From Verrucomicrobiota bacterium (GTDB lineage Bacteria; Verrucomicrobiota; Verrucomicrobiia; Verrucomicrobiales; Verrucomicrobiaceae), in assembly GCA_009885695.1 (NCBI GenBank), contig VFKE01000056.1:1-64000 (forward strand): a DNA stretch of 64,000 nucleotides. Reading direction: 5' to 3'. Below the pieces are notes generated by a model. The model saw nothing but the letters and a program-made list of their open reading frames with translations. It had not been told where the DNA came from and ran no database searches. Both the position numbers and the translations under genes were made by a program. Shown piece by piece: positions 42,824-51,933 of this stretch (the stretch's first letter is position 1; the number at the start of each line of letters is the position of its first letter).

Positions 42824-43850
42824 AGGAGAGGCCGGCCCGCGGCTGCTGCTGTGAGATACAATGGATCGCGCCACCTTCAAAGACAAGATCACTGGCGTCG
42901 ACCCCAATGATTTCCCGGCCGGGGAAACATTCGCCAATGAAACCGAGCGCCTGAACGTCAAGTTTGCCCTGGTCAAAAATCGGCACCAGCACCGCATCAT
43001 TGATGATGAGAAAATTTCCGTAGCTCGCCGGCAACCGGTCCAGTCGCCAGTCACCGCGGGGCCGCAAAGGCTCCGGCATCTCCAGCGTCAGCACTTCCAC
43101 CCGACCACCGCTGATCGTGCGCAAATCAGCCAGCCGCTCGCGGTTCTGTTCCAGTGTCCGGTAGTTCGGGTCGCCATCGCGCCGCTCCACCATCGTCAAG
43201 ACGACATCTTCACGGATGAAGCGCGTGATGTCGTCGATGTGGCCGTCGGTGTCATCACCTTCGATCCCCTGCCCGAGCCAGAAAATCGTCTGCACGCCGA
43301 GCAGCCTTTTGATCTCCGCTTCGATCTCCTTGCGCGACCAGTCAGGGTTGCGGTTCTTGTTCAGCAACACAGCTTCGGTCGTCAGCAGCACACCGTTGCC
43401 GTTCACTTCGATGGAGCCGCCTTCGAGAATCATCTTCGACTCGAAGCGCGGGAGATCGAGCGCCTGCGCGATGCGTTCAGGAATCTGGTTATCCAGATCC
43501 CACGGCGGGAACTTCCCGCCCCAGGCATTGAACTGCCAGTCGGTGACTGCCAGCGCGCCGGTCTCGCCATTTCTCACAAAAATTGGTCCGTGATCGCGGC
43601 ACCAGACATCGTTCGTCGGATGATCGTAAAGCTCGACGCGCTTCAGGTCGCCGTGCTGAGCTTCGAGGCTGTGCTCGATGCGCTTGTGCCACGCGCCCGC
43701 GGCGTTGATGCGCACAGTCTCGAATCGCGAGATGGCTGCTGCGATCTCGCCGAACTTGGCCTGGAGCGCCTCATGTGTTTCTGGCGCGCTGTCCCGGTTG
43801 CACGGCCATGAAAGCCAGAGTGCCTCCTGCGGCGACCACTCGGCGGGCAT
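42822..43850 (-). CDS. aguA: Agmatine deiminase
   Basis: Hydrolyses agmatine to N-carbamoylputrescine. The 342-residue protein starts MPAEWSPQEALWLSWP, as the family does. The catalytic motifs are DVWCRDHGPIFV, WGGKF-containing FNAWGGKFPPWDLD, TDGHIDDITRFI with the catalytic His and GGAIHCISQQQP with the nucleophilic Cys. The ATG at 43850 is the family start; the frame extends to 43973 but that part is a palindromic repeat. It follows the amidase gene on the same strand, so the pair carries agmatine through to putrescine. Confidence 0.95.
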   Translation of the reverse strand: MPAEWSPQEALWLSWPCNRDSAPETHEALQAKFGEIAAAISRFETVRINAAGAWHKRIEHSLEAQHGDLKRVELYDHPTNDVWCRDHGPIFVRNGETGALAVTDWQFNAWGGKFPPWDLDNQIPERIAQALDLPRFESKMILEGGSIEVNGNGVLLTTEAVLLNKNRNPDWSRKEIEAEIKRLLGVQTIFWLGQGIEGDDTDGHIDDITRFIREDVVLTMVERRDGDPNYRTLEQNRERLADLRTISGGRVEVLTLEMPEPLRPRGDWRLDRLPASYGNFLIINDAVLVPIFDQGKLDVQALGFIGECFPGREIIGVDASDLVFEGGAIHCISQQQPRAGLS

Positions 43851-43858
43851 GGCCCAAA

Positions 43859-43921
43859 GTGGGCCGGCAGCCCTCTGCCGATCATCTGCAACCTCCTGTC
43901 GACCGAGGGCTGCCGACCCAC
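43859..43921. repeat. Inverted-repeat element between the two agmatine genes
   Basis: Arms GTGGGCCGGCAGCCCTC and GAGGGCTGCCGACCCAC face each other around about 30 bp. It fills almost exactly the space between the amidase stop (43924) and the deiminase start (43850). Related to the shorter element at 33326-33350. Confidence 0.8.
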
Positions 43922-43923
43922 TA

Positions 43924-44796
43924 TTATTTCGTTCCATCGTTCCAGCGCTGCGTGATTCCCTGATAGGTGTCAATTCTCCGGTCGCGGAAGAACGGCCAGA
44001 TGCGGCGGAAATCCTCCACCGCCTTCAGATCGCAGGGCACGATCATCACTTCCTCATCAGTGGCTGAAGCCTTGGTCACGATCTCGCCATAAGGATTCGC
44101 CACGAAACTCTGGCCCCAGAATTCGCTTTCTTCTTCAATGCCCACGCGATTCACCGCAGCGACATAGCAGCCGTTGGCCACCGCGTGTCCGCGTTGCACG
44201 GTCTCCCACGCGCCGTGCTGTGCTTTGCCTAGCTCTGCTTTCTCAGATTTCAGCCAGCCGATGGCGGTGGGATACAAGAGAATCTCCGCCCCCTGCATCG
44301 CTGTCAGCCGCGCGGCCTCCGGATACCACTGATCCCAGCAAATGAGCACACCGATCTTCGCGAACTTCGTCTGCCATACGCGATACCCAAGATCGCCGGG
44401 CGTGAAGTAGAATTTTTCATTAAAACCCGGATCCTCGGGAATGTGCATCTTGCGATACTTGCCGAGGAACGCGCCATCGGCGTCGAGGATCGCGGCGGTG
44501 TTGTGATACAAGCCCGGCGCCCTTTTCTCGAAGAGCGATGCGATGATGACCACGCCCAACTCACGCGCCAGATCGCCGAGTTGCTTCGTCGTATCGCCCG
44601 GCACCGACTCGGCCAGATCGAACAGCGCGGTATCCTCGCGTTTGCAGAAATACGGCGTGAGAAACAACTCCTGGAGGCACACGATGTTCGCCCCGCGCTT
44701 CGCCGCATCGCGGACAAGCGCAACGGTGCGACGGAGATTATCCGCTTTGTCGTCAGTGGCGTAAGTTTGAATGAGGCCGAGGTTCACCTTGCTCAT
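43924..44796 (-). CDS. aguB: N-carbamoylputrescine amidase (nitrilase superfamily)
   Basis: Hydrolyses N-carbamoylputrescine to putrescine, CO2 and ammonia. A 290-residue carbon-nitrogen hydrolase. The Glu-Lys-Cys triad is visible in VCLQELFLTPYFC, YRKMHIPEDPGFNEKFYF and VLICWDQWYPEAARL. The PAITDQWYPE-like sequence and FNEKFYF are typical of the CPA group, and the agmatine deiminase gene next to it supports the assignment. The ATG at 44796 (MSKVNLGLIQ) was chosen; a longer start adds a poorly conserved leader. Confidence 0.93.
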   Translation of the reverse strand: MSKVNLGLIQTYATDDKADNLRRTVALVRDAAKRGANIVCLQELFLTPYFCKREDTALFDLAESVPGDTTKQLGDLARELGVVIIASLFEKRAPGLYHNTAAILDADGAFLGKYRKMHIPEDPGFNEKFYFTPGDLGYRVWQTKFAKIGVLICWDQWYPEAARLTAMQGAEILLYPTAIGWLKSEKAELGKAQHGAWETVQRGHAVANGCYVAAVNRVGIEEESEFWGQSFVANPYGEIVTKASATDEEVMIVPCDLKAVEDFRRIWPFFRDRRIDTYQGITQRWNDGTK

Positions 44797-44847
44797 GACT
44801 GATGAAAGAATGAATTGCGCGCGATGCAACCGGAACCCGCTGCTTAT

Positions 44848-44905
44848 GTAGCAAGGTCATCCTGCCCCTTTGGACTCCCAGGCATGGGCTGAATGCCCTT
44901 GCTAC
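44848..44905. repeat. GTAGCAAGG inverted-repeat element
   Basis: Arms GTAGCAAGGTCATCCTGCCC and GGGCTGAATGCCCTTGCTAC face each other around a short spacer. It lies in the 142-bp gap between the divergent amidase and L,D-transpeptidase genes, so it would overlap any promoter there. Confidence 0.7.
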
Positions 44906-44938
44906 GACTGAATTCATAAATATAGATCGCACGACTCC

Positions 44939-45481
44939 ATGAAACACATTCTCGCATTTTCATTTGCGCTGCTGCTCACCAACTGCGCAGACAACAAGCA
45001 CCGCCTCGTGGTCAGCGTCGCGCAGCAGCGCATGGCGCTCTTTGACGAAGGAAAATTCGTCACCATGTTCCCGGTCAGCACCTCGAAATTCTGCCTCTCG
45101 AACACACCCGGGTCCTACGGCACGCCACTGGGTCGGCTGGAGGTCGCCAAAAAAATCGGCGACGGCCAGCCCGCCGGCATGAAATTTACCAGTCGCCAGC
45201 CGACTGGCGAGATCGTCCAGCCGAACTCGCCCGGCCGCGACCCGATCGTAACCCGCATCCTCTGGCTGCGGGGCAAGGAATCGTGGAATGCCAACAGCTA
45301 CGATCGCGACATCTACATCCACGGCACCGCAGAGGAATACAAGCTCGGCCAACGCGCGAGTTACGGCTGCGTGCGCATGGCATCCACGCATGTCCTCTGG
45401 CTTTACGACCGAATCGGAACCGGTGCCCGCGTTGACATTCTTCCCGGACCACTGCCTCCGCCGGATCAGTTGCCGCCGTGA
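44939..45481 (+). CDS. L,D-transpeptidase (YkuD family) lipoprotein
   Basis: A 180-residue lipoprotein: the signal AFSFALLLTNC ends in a lipobox-like Cys. The YkuD domain starts LVVSVAQQRMALFDEGKFV, and the active site is IHGTAEEYKLGQRASYGCVRM, giving the His and the catalytic Cys of the HxG...SxGCVR motif. Such enzymes make 3-3 peptidoglycan cross-links or attach proteins to the wall. The C-terminus ends in a proline-rich tail (PGPLPPPDQLPP). A palindromic repeat follows the stop. Confidence 0.9.
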   Translation: MKHILAFSFALLLTNCADNKHRLVVSVAQQRMALFDEGKFVTMFPVSTSKFCLSNTPGSYGTPLGRLEVAKKIGDGQPAGMKFTSRQPTGEIVQPNSPGRDPIVTRILWLRGKESWNANSYDRDIYIHGTAEEYKLGQRASYGCVRMASTHVLWLYDRIGTGARVDILPGPLPPPDQLPP

Positions 45482-45485
45482 TCAC

Positions 45486-45592
45486 TGTGGCACAGCGCCT
45501 CCGGCCTGTGTGTTGCCCGGGCATTCTGCCGGGGCGATCTTCAGATTCCGGGCAGAATGCCCGGGCCACACAGGATGCAAACCAGTGCCACG
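45486..45592. repeat. Intergenic palindromic repeat before glyS
   Basis: GTGGCACAG...CCTGTGTG at the left and CACACAGG...CAGTGCCAC at the right are complementary, enclosing GCCCGGGCATTCTGCCGGGG and its near-complement CCGGGCAGAATGCCCGGGC. It is the same family as the 32524-32620 element. Confidence 0.75.
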
Positions 45593-45657
45593 CTCAGACT
45601 TGCGCATCGGCGCAATGATGCGTTCTTCCCCGCCCTCAAATCCCCATTTTTAGACTC

Positions 45658-47439
45658 ATGTCCGCCGACAAAAAAGACACCGCCTTCATGGAAAAGCTCG
45701 TAAGCCTCTGCAAGCGTCGCGCCTTTATTTATCAATCGAGCGAAATCTACGGCGGCATCGGCGGCTTCTGGGACTACGGCCCCCTCGGCGCCGAGCTAAA
45801 GCGCAACCTGCGCGACGCCTGGTGGAAGGTCATGACCCGCGAGCGTGAGGATGTGGTTGGACTCGATGCCACCATCATCATGCATCCCGCGATCTGGAAG
45901 GCCAGCGGCCACGTGGACACCTTCGCGGATATGATGCGCGAGTGCTCGCTGACCAACAAGCGCGTGCGGGCCGACCACGTCGAGCCGCAAGCGGGCACAG
46001 TGATGAAGTTCAGCGGAGCCCATGCGCCGACGGAATGGCGACTCGACCGCTCATTCACCGTGCTGATGAAGCAAGGCGAGCACATTGAAAGCTTCCGTAA
46101 GCGTGTGCGGCAGTTGATTGGACAAGGTGCAGGCGCCGCTGCGGGCAAGGTCGAGGAGATCACCTTGCTCGGCGAGGAAAAGATCGACGTCATCGAGGGT
46201 TCGGTGGATTTCCATCCTGATACTGGCGGCCTCTTAAACGAAGCCCGTCCGTTCAACCTCATGCTCAAGACCTACGTCGGTCCCACAGCGACCGAGGCGG
46301 ACGTCGCCTATCTCCGCCCCGAGACCGCGCAGGCCATTTTCGCGCAGTTCAAAAACGTGCTGGATTCCTCACGCGTGAAAGTTCCGTTTGGCATCTGCCA
46401 GATCGGCAAGGCTTTCCGCAATGAAGTCACTCCGAAGAACTTCACCTTTCGCTCGCGCGAATTCGAGCAAATGGAACTCGAGTTCTTCATCAAGCCCGAC
46501 GAAGCCATCGAGATCATTCACGGCAGCGTCGCGCCCTGGAGCAAGGACGCCGATCTGAGCGAACCGCAGCCCAACTGGGGCTGGGAGCTGTGGCACCGCT
46601 ACTGGGTGCAGGAACGCACGAAGTTCTATGCCAGCATCGGTCTCGGCGCGGACGTGCTGGAGTATTTCGAGCAACCGAAGGAAGACCTCGCCCACTACGC
46701 CCGCGCCTGCGTGGACATCCTGTTCAAATTCCCCTTCGGCACCGACGAACTCGAAGGCATCGCCGCGCGCGGCGACTTTGACCTCGGACAGCACCAGAAG
46801 CACAGCGGCAAGAATCTCGAAGTCTTCGACGACGAACTCAAGGCCGCCGTTGCGAAGCTGAGCGACGAACAAAAAGAAGCGATAATCCAGAAGCGTCTCG
46901 CAGCCGAGCAATCGAAAACCAAGGGTGAACCGATGCCCGAAGCCGACGTGCGAGCGTGGTTTGACCGTCTCTTCAAAGGCAACTACCTCCCCCACGTCAT
47001 CGAACCGTCCGCCGGTCTGGATCGTCTCGCACTCGCGGTCTTGTCGCACGCCTTCGACGAATCCGAGGAGACCGACGACAAGGGCAAGAAGGAAACAATC
47101 ACTGTCATGCGCATTCATCCGCGCATCGCGCCGATCAAGGTCGGCGTGTTTCCGCTGGTGAAGAACAAGCCCGAGATCGTGGCCAAGGCGCGTGAAGTTC
47201 ACAACTTGCTCAAGAAGCACCTGAACTGCTTCTGGGACGAGACCGCCAGCATCGGCCGCCGCTATGCGAGACAAGATGAAGCGGGAACGCCCTTCGGTGT
47301 CACCATCGACTTCGATACGCTCGGCGAAAAAGGCCCCGATCTGCTCGACACCGTGACCGTGCGCGAGCGCGACTCCCAAAAGCAGGAGCGCGTCGCCATC
47401 AAAGATTTGCTGGCGTATCTGATGGAGAAGATCGGATAA
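45658..47439 (+). CDS. glyS: Glycyl-tRNA synthetase (alpha2 type)
   Basis: Charges tRNA-Gly. The 593-residue single-chain dimer type has RAFIYQSSEIYGGIGGFWDYGPLG at the start. Motif 2 includes IGKAFRNEVTP and FRSREFEQMELEFF; motif 3 includes PSAGLDRLALAVLSHAF. The anticodon-binding domain begins HPRIAPIKVGVFPLV. An internal helical insertion (LSDEQKEAIIQKRLAAEQS) is present. The ATG at 45658 is the family start. It is not the two-subunit glyQ/glyS form found in many bacteria. Confidence 0.95.
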   Translation: MSADKKDTAFMEKLVSLCKRRAFIYQSSEIYGGIGGFWDYGPLGAELKRNLRDAWWKVMTREREDVVGLDATIIMHPAIWKASGHVDTFADMMRECSLTNKRVRADHVEPQAGTVMKFSGAHAPTEWRLDRSFTVLMKQGEHIESFRKRVRQLIGQGAGAAAGKVEEITLLGEEKIDVIEGSVDFHPDTGGLLNEARPFNLMLKTYVGPTATEADVAYLRPETAQAIFAQFKNVLDSSRVKVPFGICQIGKAFRNEVTPKNFTFRSREFEQMELEFFIKPDEAIEIIHGSVAPWSKDADLSEPQPNWGWELWHRYWVQERTKFYASIGLGADVLEYFEQPKEDLAHYARACVDILFKFPFGTDELEGIAARGDFDLGQHQKHSGKNLEVFDDELKAAVAKLSDEQKEAIIQKRLAAEQSKTKGEPMPEADVRAWFDRLFKGNYLPHVIEPSAGLDRLALAVLSHAFDESEETDDKGKKETITVMRIHPRIAPIKVGVFPLVKNKPEIVAKAREVHNLLKKHLNCFWDETASIGRRYARQDEAGTPFGVTIDFDTLGEKGPDLLDTVTVRERDSQKQERVAIKDLLAYLMEKIG

Positions 47440-47480
47440 GATCATCGGAAGCCGGAGCGGTTGCCATACAGAATCCAACT

Positions 47481-47511
47481 GTAGGGCGAGCGCTTCGCTT
47501 GCCCTCTTTAC
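47481..47511. repeat. Palindrome at the start of the alkylation-repair gene
   Basis: GTAGGGCGAGCG-CTT-CGCTTGCCCTCTTTAC makes a hairpin ending one base before the ATG at 47512. It would sequester or flank the ribosome-binding region. Confidence 0.6.
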
Positions 47512-48231
47512 ATGAAGCTCAGTCAACTTCGTTCCGCACTGCGGAAACAAGCGTCTCCAAAAGTCGCTACCGTCGCGCAGGGCTTCTTCAAGACCGGCCC
47601 TGGTCAATATGGCGAGGGCGACAGATTCCTCGGCCTGAAAGTTCCACAGGTTCGCGCGCTGGTGAAACTCAGTGATGAACTCACCGGGGACGACGTGCTC
47701 ACCCTGCTGCACTCCGATTGGCATGAGGAACGCCTCTGCGCGCTGCTGATCATGGTGCGCCGTTTTGTAAAAGCGAAACACGATGAAGCCGCGCAACAGC
47801 GATTGGTGAAACTTTATCTCGCCAACACCGCGCACATCAACAACTGGGATCTTGTGGACACCAGCGCACCGCAACTGCTCGGCGTCTGGCTGCTGACGCA
47901 TGACCGCGCGATCCTCGACAAATTTGCCCGATCAAAATATCTCTGGGAACGCCGGATCGCCGTCATCACCACCCAGGCGTTCATCCGCGCGGGGCAACTG
48001 GAAGACACGCTGCGGCTCGTTCGCGGATTGTTGCACGACAGGCACGATCTGATGCACAAGGCCTGCGGCTGGATGCTGCGGGAGGCCGGGAAAAAAGATG
48101 TGGCCGTGCTGATGGACTTTCTGAACGAACACCAAACAAGAATGCCTCGCACGATGCTGCGCTACGCCATCGAGCATTTTCCCGAAGCTGAGCGACAGCG
48201 CAGATTGCGAATGCGTAGTGCGGACTCGTGA
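47512..48231 (+). CDS. AlkD-like DNA alkylation repair protein (HEAT repeat)
   Basis: A 239-residue protein of the AlkD family of HEAT-like DNA glycosylases: KVPQVRALVKLSDEL, SDWHEERLCALLIMV, INNWDLVDTSAPQLLG with the conserved Trp-Asp, LWERRIAVITTQAF and LMHKACGWMLREAG. AlkD removes bulky alkylated bases; whether this member has that activity is inferred from the family. It sits 68 bp before a glycosyltransferase on the same strand. Three base-repair genes (this, tag and the SMUG1-like gene) occur in the window. Confidence 0.8.
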   Translation: MKLSQLRSALRKQASPKVATVAQGFFKTGPGQYGEGDRFLGLKVPQVRALVKLSDELTGDDVLTLLHSDWHEERLCALLIMVRRFVKAKHDEAAQQRLVKLYLANTAHINNWDLVDTSAPQLLGVWLLTHDRAILDKFARSKYLWERRIAVITTQAFIRAGQLEDTLRLVRGLLHDRHDLMHKACGWMLREAGKKDVAVLMDFLNEHQTRMPRTMLRYAIEHFPEAERQRRLRMRSADS

Positions 48232-48298
48232 TTTCCCCGCGATCAGCGCCGTTGCATTCGCGGTTGCGCTTCATGCGGTTCCGTGTTCTCAACTGCGC

Positions 48299-49456
48299 AT
48301 GACCATCGTGTGGATCAACAAGCGCAACTGGAAGCATCCAGGGCCGATCGTGAACATGGGCGTGCGCAATGCCCATTCCTTCGCCAGCATCGGATTGCCG
48401 ACGCATCTTTTTCTCGGCCAAGGCACGGCGGACAGCCGCACGGATGAAGATCTACGCGATTTTTATGCGCTGGAGCCGCTGCCACATTTCACCGTCCATC
48501 GCGTGCCGCGTCGCGGCGGTCTGCTGGGAAGCGAAAGCGCCTCCGTTCGCAAAGCCGGGGTGCATCTCGTCCGGGAACTGGCGGCCAGGGAAGATGTGGC
48601 GGTCTTCACTCGCGACGCCGGTTTTCTGCCGCGCCTGGCCTGGATGTGCCGCGGCTCGCGTGTGCGGGGATTTTATGAACTGCATGACCTCTATGCGGAT
48701 CTGTCCTGGCGCGAGCGCAAACCGAGGGCCAGGGACTTGCGTGAAAAATGGCTGGAGCGCCTGTTGCTGCCGCGCATCTCCGGCCTGGTGTGCATCACTC
48801 GGGAGATGGAGAAGCGTTACCAGCAGATTTTTCCCCGGCAAGCCACCATCGCCCGACCGCTAGGGACCGACTTGCTGCCAGCGACCGATGTGGAACTGCG
48901 GCGGAAGTCGCGCACTCTTTTTTATGTGGGCCACATGCACGGGCCGAAAGGAGTTTCGTTTCTGCAAAAGGCCGCCATCGCGCTGGCAGGACATGGCGTG
49001 CGCACGGAATTCTGGGGCGGCTATGAAAAGGATGCGGAACGCATTCGCCAGGCGGCTTCAGCACGGGGGCTGCGCCAATGGATCGAAGCCGTGCCCTTTC
49101 AACCGCCAGCAGCCCTCCGCGCGGCGCTGGCGGAACGCGCCAGCCTGGGCGTGGCGATGCTCGCAGACACTTACTACAATCGTTATCTGACCTGCCCGGT
49201 GAAGGCGCTGGATTATCTCTCTCACGGCATCCCATCCATCGGCACCGATATTCCATCGGTGCGCGAAGTGTTGGATGATTCCGGGACTTACGTCACCGAA
49301 GGAAACCAAAAAGATTTTGTGAGCTCCGCTCTGCGACTTCTGGATGATCCCGCCGCTTACGCGGATGCGGTGAGCCGCACCCGCGCCCGCGCCGCTCAAA
49401 TTACCTGGCAGGAACGGGCCCGCGACTTGGCTGACTTCGCCCGCAGCAGCTTCTGA
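48299..49456 (+). CDS. Glycosyltransferase (GT-B fold, GT4-like)
   Basis: A 385-residue cytosolic glycosyltransferase. The start MTIVWINKRNWKHPGPIVNMG is followed by GT-B segments: LFYVGHMHGPKGVSFLQKA begins the second Rossmann domain, and LTCPVKALDYLSHGIPSIGT, then IPSVREVLDDSGTYVTEG form the nucleotide-sugar site. The acceptor and donor are unknown. The ATG at 48299 starts the recognisable fold; the frame upstream overlaps the previous gene. It is convergent with a membrane protein gene 8 bp away. Confidence 0.75.
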   Translation: MTIVWINKRNWKHPGPIVNMGVRNAHSFASIGLPTHLFLGQGTADSRTDEDLRDFYALEPLPHFTVHRVPRRGGLLGSESASVRKAGVHLVRELAAREDVAVFTRDAGFLPRLAWMCRGSRVRGFYELHDLYADLSWRERKPRARDLREKWLERLLLPRISGLVCITREMEKRYQQIFPRQATIARPLGTDLLPATDVELRRKSRTLFYVGHMHGPKGVSFLQKAAIALAGHGVRTEFWGGYEKDAERIRQAASARGLRQWIEAVPFQPPAALRAALAERASLGVAMLADTYYNRYLTCPVKALDYLSHGIPSIGTDIPSVREVLDDSGTYVTEGNQKDFVSSALRLLDDPAAYADAVSRTRARAAQITWQERARDLADFARSSF

Positions 49457-49464
49457 AACTGGTG

Positions 49465-51162
49465 TTACTTTTTCTGCATCGGAATCTCGCGGATCACGCG
49501 CCGGTCGATGTCATGAAAGGCTTTCCCATCAAAAAGAATGCGCTCGAACTCAACCTCGATCATTATCACTCCGGATTCGCCCCGATAGGTTTTCTCTGGC
49601 GGGTGAGTTGAATAGACATAGGCGTGCAACGGCGGAGAGAGAAAATGCAGCCCATCCGCCAGCACTCCATGCTGCTCCTGATAGTTCTTCATCCAAGTGC
49701 GGAGAAATTCATCGAACTGGGGATTGTGCTTGGCATCGCGGACGGGTTTCGCAGTAACAGTGCCGAGCTTCTGAATCATGAAGCGCGCCTCATCGACTGT
49801 CTTGATTCCGCGCATTTGATGAGCCGCCTTCCAGTCATGGATGGCACCAAAGGTCCGCGTGAGAATCTTCTCCCCTCCCGTGCCATCTTCGCGCAAATGA
49901 AGATGATGAAACTGCGTCTGGATCATCGGGAAGTCATAGGGCTCGAAAAATGTGGGCGTGATATAAAGCCGGCGTCCATCCTCCATCACCGCATGGAGCG
50001 CGTATCGCTCCGTGATCTGGGAATCGAACCAGGCCAGCTTGCTCGCCTTGTGCGAATGCGCCGTGAGGAGCATGTAAATCATCGAGCACAGCATGACCGG
50101 CATCGTGAATAATGCGAGGCCGCCGGATCGCGCGGGTGTGACTTCATCCTCCGGCTCCTTATGCCAGAAGGCCGCCACGATGGCCAGTTGAGCGAGAATC
50201 CAGTTCCAAAATGTATCGCCAGAAAAAAAATAGATGCCCATGTGCAGCAGCGCGCGACCCGCCGCCAGGAACACGAACCAGCGGCGGTTCCAAAAAGCTG
50301 TCAGCAACGCCACCTCGATGAAGATCACGAAGATCTTGAGCGGCACCGCCAAGGCTTGCAGTGCCCCATGCAGGCGGATCACGCCTGCCTGATCCCACAG
50401 GAGATTCCATCCGTAGAGAAAAGTGGAGATCGTGAGGTGGTAGAGATCATCATGGAGCGCCCAGTCAGCCCAGTTCTGACCGATCTTCAGCTTCGCCAGG
50501 CCGGGGAGCCAGTAGTGAATAAGATTGGCACCGATGAAGACCACCGTCAGCATCGGCAGTCGAGCCGGCAGCCAGCGCAGCAGCCAGGGCCGCGCCAGTC
50601 CCGCCGCGGCGAGCATGAAGGCCATGTCCAGAATCATCTTTCGATTTGTGGATTCCGCATCCGCGAGGCCGGTGCCCTGCCATTGCAGAAAACTGGTCAG
50701 CACCGCTAACAGCAGCAATGGAAAAATGGAAGGCCTTCTCAAGGTCGCCACTCCCAGCAGCAGAATCACCAGTCGGTCCATCACATGTGCCCGGCCAAAA
50801 AAATAGTTGTAGGGATAAAGCGCCGTCGTCCAGACGAGAATGATGATGATGGTCCACACCACATAATGCAATCTGCCGCCGGGAAAGAAACCGCGCCACG
50901 AGCGCCATTCGCGATTCTGCCAGGCGAAAACTCCACCCAGCACCACGCCCAGCCAGAATCGCCCGTCGCCCACGCTGCGCATCAAAGCGGACCACAAAAA
51001 TGAACTGGAGCGGAAGTCCGGCGAAACCATGGACTCCGCCGGAATCCGCACCAGGCAGTAAAGCCCGAAAACCCCGCCGAGAACCAGGAGCATCTGCAGG
51101 CAGGAAACCCAAGGGAACGAACGTGCGGGAGAAGCTGATGAAGCCAGAGTCGGAGAAGTCAT
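49465..51162 (-). CDS. Polytopic membrane protein (HTTM/gamma-carboxylase-like)
   Basis: A 565-residue protein with about ten hydrophobic segments in the first 410 residues (CLQMLLVLGGVFGLYCLV, VVWTIIIILVWTTALYPYN, IFVIFIEVALLTAFW). The segment GANLIHYWLPGLAKLKIG resembles the HTTM (vitamin K-dependent gamma-carboxylase-like) membrane family. The C-terminal about 160 residues are soluble and beta-rich (DGRRLYITPTFFEPYDFPMIQTQFHHLHL), ending IREIPMQKK. The ATG at 51162 leaves a normal N-terminus. Function unknown; it could be an enzyme or receptor on the outer face of the inner membrane. Confidence 0.55.
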   Translation of the reverse strand: MTSPTLASSASPARSFPWVSCLQMLLVLGGVFGLYCLVRIPAESMVSPDFRSSSFLWSALMRSVGDGRFWLGVVLGGVFAWQNREWRSWRGFFPGGRLHYVVWTIIIILVWTTALYPYNYFFGRAHVMDRLVILLLGVATLRRPSIFPLLLLAVLTSFLQWQGTGLADAESTNRKMILDMAFMLAAAGLARPWLLRWLPARLPMLTVVFIGANLIHYWLPGLAKLKIGQNWADWALHDDLYHLTISTFLYGWNLLWDQAGVIRLHGALQALAVPLKIFVIFIEVALLTAFWNRRWFVFLAAGRALLHMGIYFFSGDTFWNWILAQLAIVAAFWHKEPEDEVTPARSGGLALFTMPVMLCSMIYMLLTAHSHKASKLAWFDSQITERYALHAVMEDGRRLYITPTFFEPYDFPMIQTQFHHLHLREDGTGGEKILTRTFGAIHDWKAAHQMRGIKTVDEARFMIQKLGTVTAKPVRDAKHNPQFDEFLRTWMKNYQEQHGVLADGLHFLSPPLHAYVYSTHPPEKTYRGESGVIMIEVEFERILFDGKAFHDIDRRVIREIPMQKK

Positions 51163-51207
51163 CTTCGATATCTTGGCACGGACGATCACTGTTTGGCAAC
51201 CCCGACG

Positions 51208-51933
51208 CTACCAGATGCCAAGTTCTTCCAATGCCCGCGTGACGTTGCCGGCCCAGTCCTTGTTCGCGGCAGGACTCGCAGGACTCGGATGCAAGATGCG
51301 CGCGATTTTCAGATTCGGAAAATGGGGCTGCAATAGTTTAGCGCGCCCTTCAGCGAAACCGCCAACTCCAATGAGCCACTCCGGCTGGAGAATCTCCACG
51401 ACGCGACGCAAATGATCATCACAGGCGGCGAACACAGGTTCCATCTCCCGCGCAATGATTTTGTCCGGAGTAAGGTTGGCGCCAGTCTCTGACATGAAAA
51501 CAAGCGGACAGAAGTTGGCGACAAAATGATCCTTGAAAAAATTTATGGCAGAACCGTAGCGCTGAGCGAACAAGCCCCATAACCTGCGGCCGCTGACTTC
51601 GCTTTTGGGGCAGTCAAAACCAAGGATGGGACGCTTCGGATGCTCGCGCGCAGGCTTGCCGACAGCCTCGCGGATGCCCATCCAGTCGCGCACGGCCGCA
51701 ATCTCCCCAAAGGGCACACCGGTTTGGGCCATGCCAAAGGGACCCGGGTTCATGCCGAGAAAGATAATTTTCTTCAATCCACCACCGAAACGCGAGAGGT
51801 AGGCTTCATGCGATGCACGGGCATAGTCGAGCGGATCATAAACATGCGTGACCGGATCGCTGAAGCTCAAGCTCCGCAGCGCATCCGACAAGGAGCGGGC
51901 GGCGTCGGTCAGCGTCTCGCGTTGAACTACCAT
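51208..51933 (-). CDS. SMUG1-like uracil-DNA glycosylase
   Basis: A 241-residue glycosylase of the SMUG1 (family 3) type, which removes uracil from single- and double-stranded DNA. Motif 1 is IIFLGMNPGPFGMAQTGVPFGE, the middle LGFDCPKSEVSGRRLWG carries the wedge segment, and motif 2 is LHPSPASPAANKDW. SMUG1 enzymes are rarer in bacteria than Ung and occur in Verrucomicrobia and relatives. Its ATG overlaps the kinase stop by seven bases. Confidence 0.9.
   Translation of the reverse strand: MVVQRETLTDAARSLSDALRSLSFSDPVTHVYDPLDYARASHEAYLSRFGGGLKKIIFLGMNPGPFGMAQTGVPFGEIAAVRDWMGIREAVGKPAREHPKRPILGFDCPKSEVSGRRLWGLFAQRYGSAINFFKDHFVANFCPLVFMSETGANLTPDKIIAREMEPVFAACDDHLRRVVEILQPEWLIGVGGFAEGRAKLLQPHFPNLKIARILHPSPASPAANKDWAGNVTRALEELGIW

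Noticed and set aside
46369-47901. 510-aa minus-strand frame
   Set aside because: Antisense to glyS and the AlkD-like gene.
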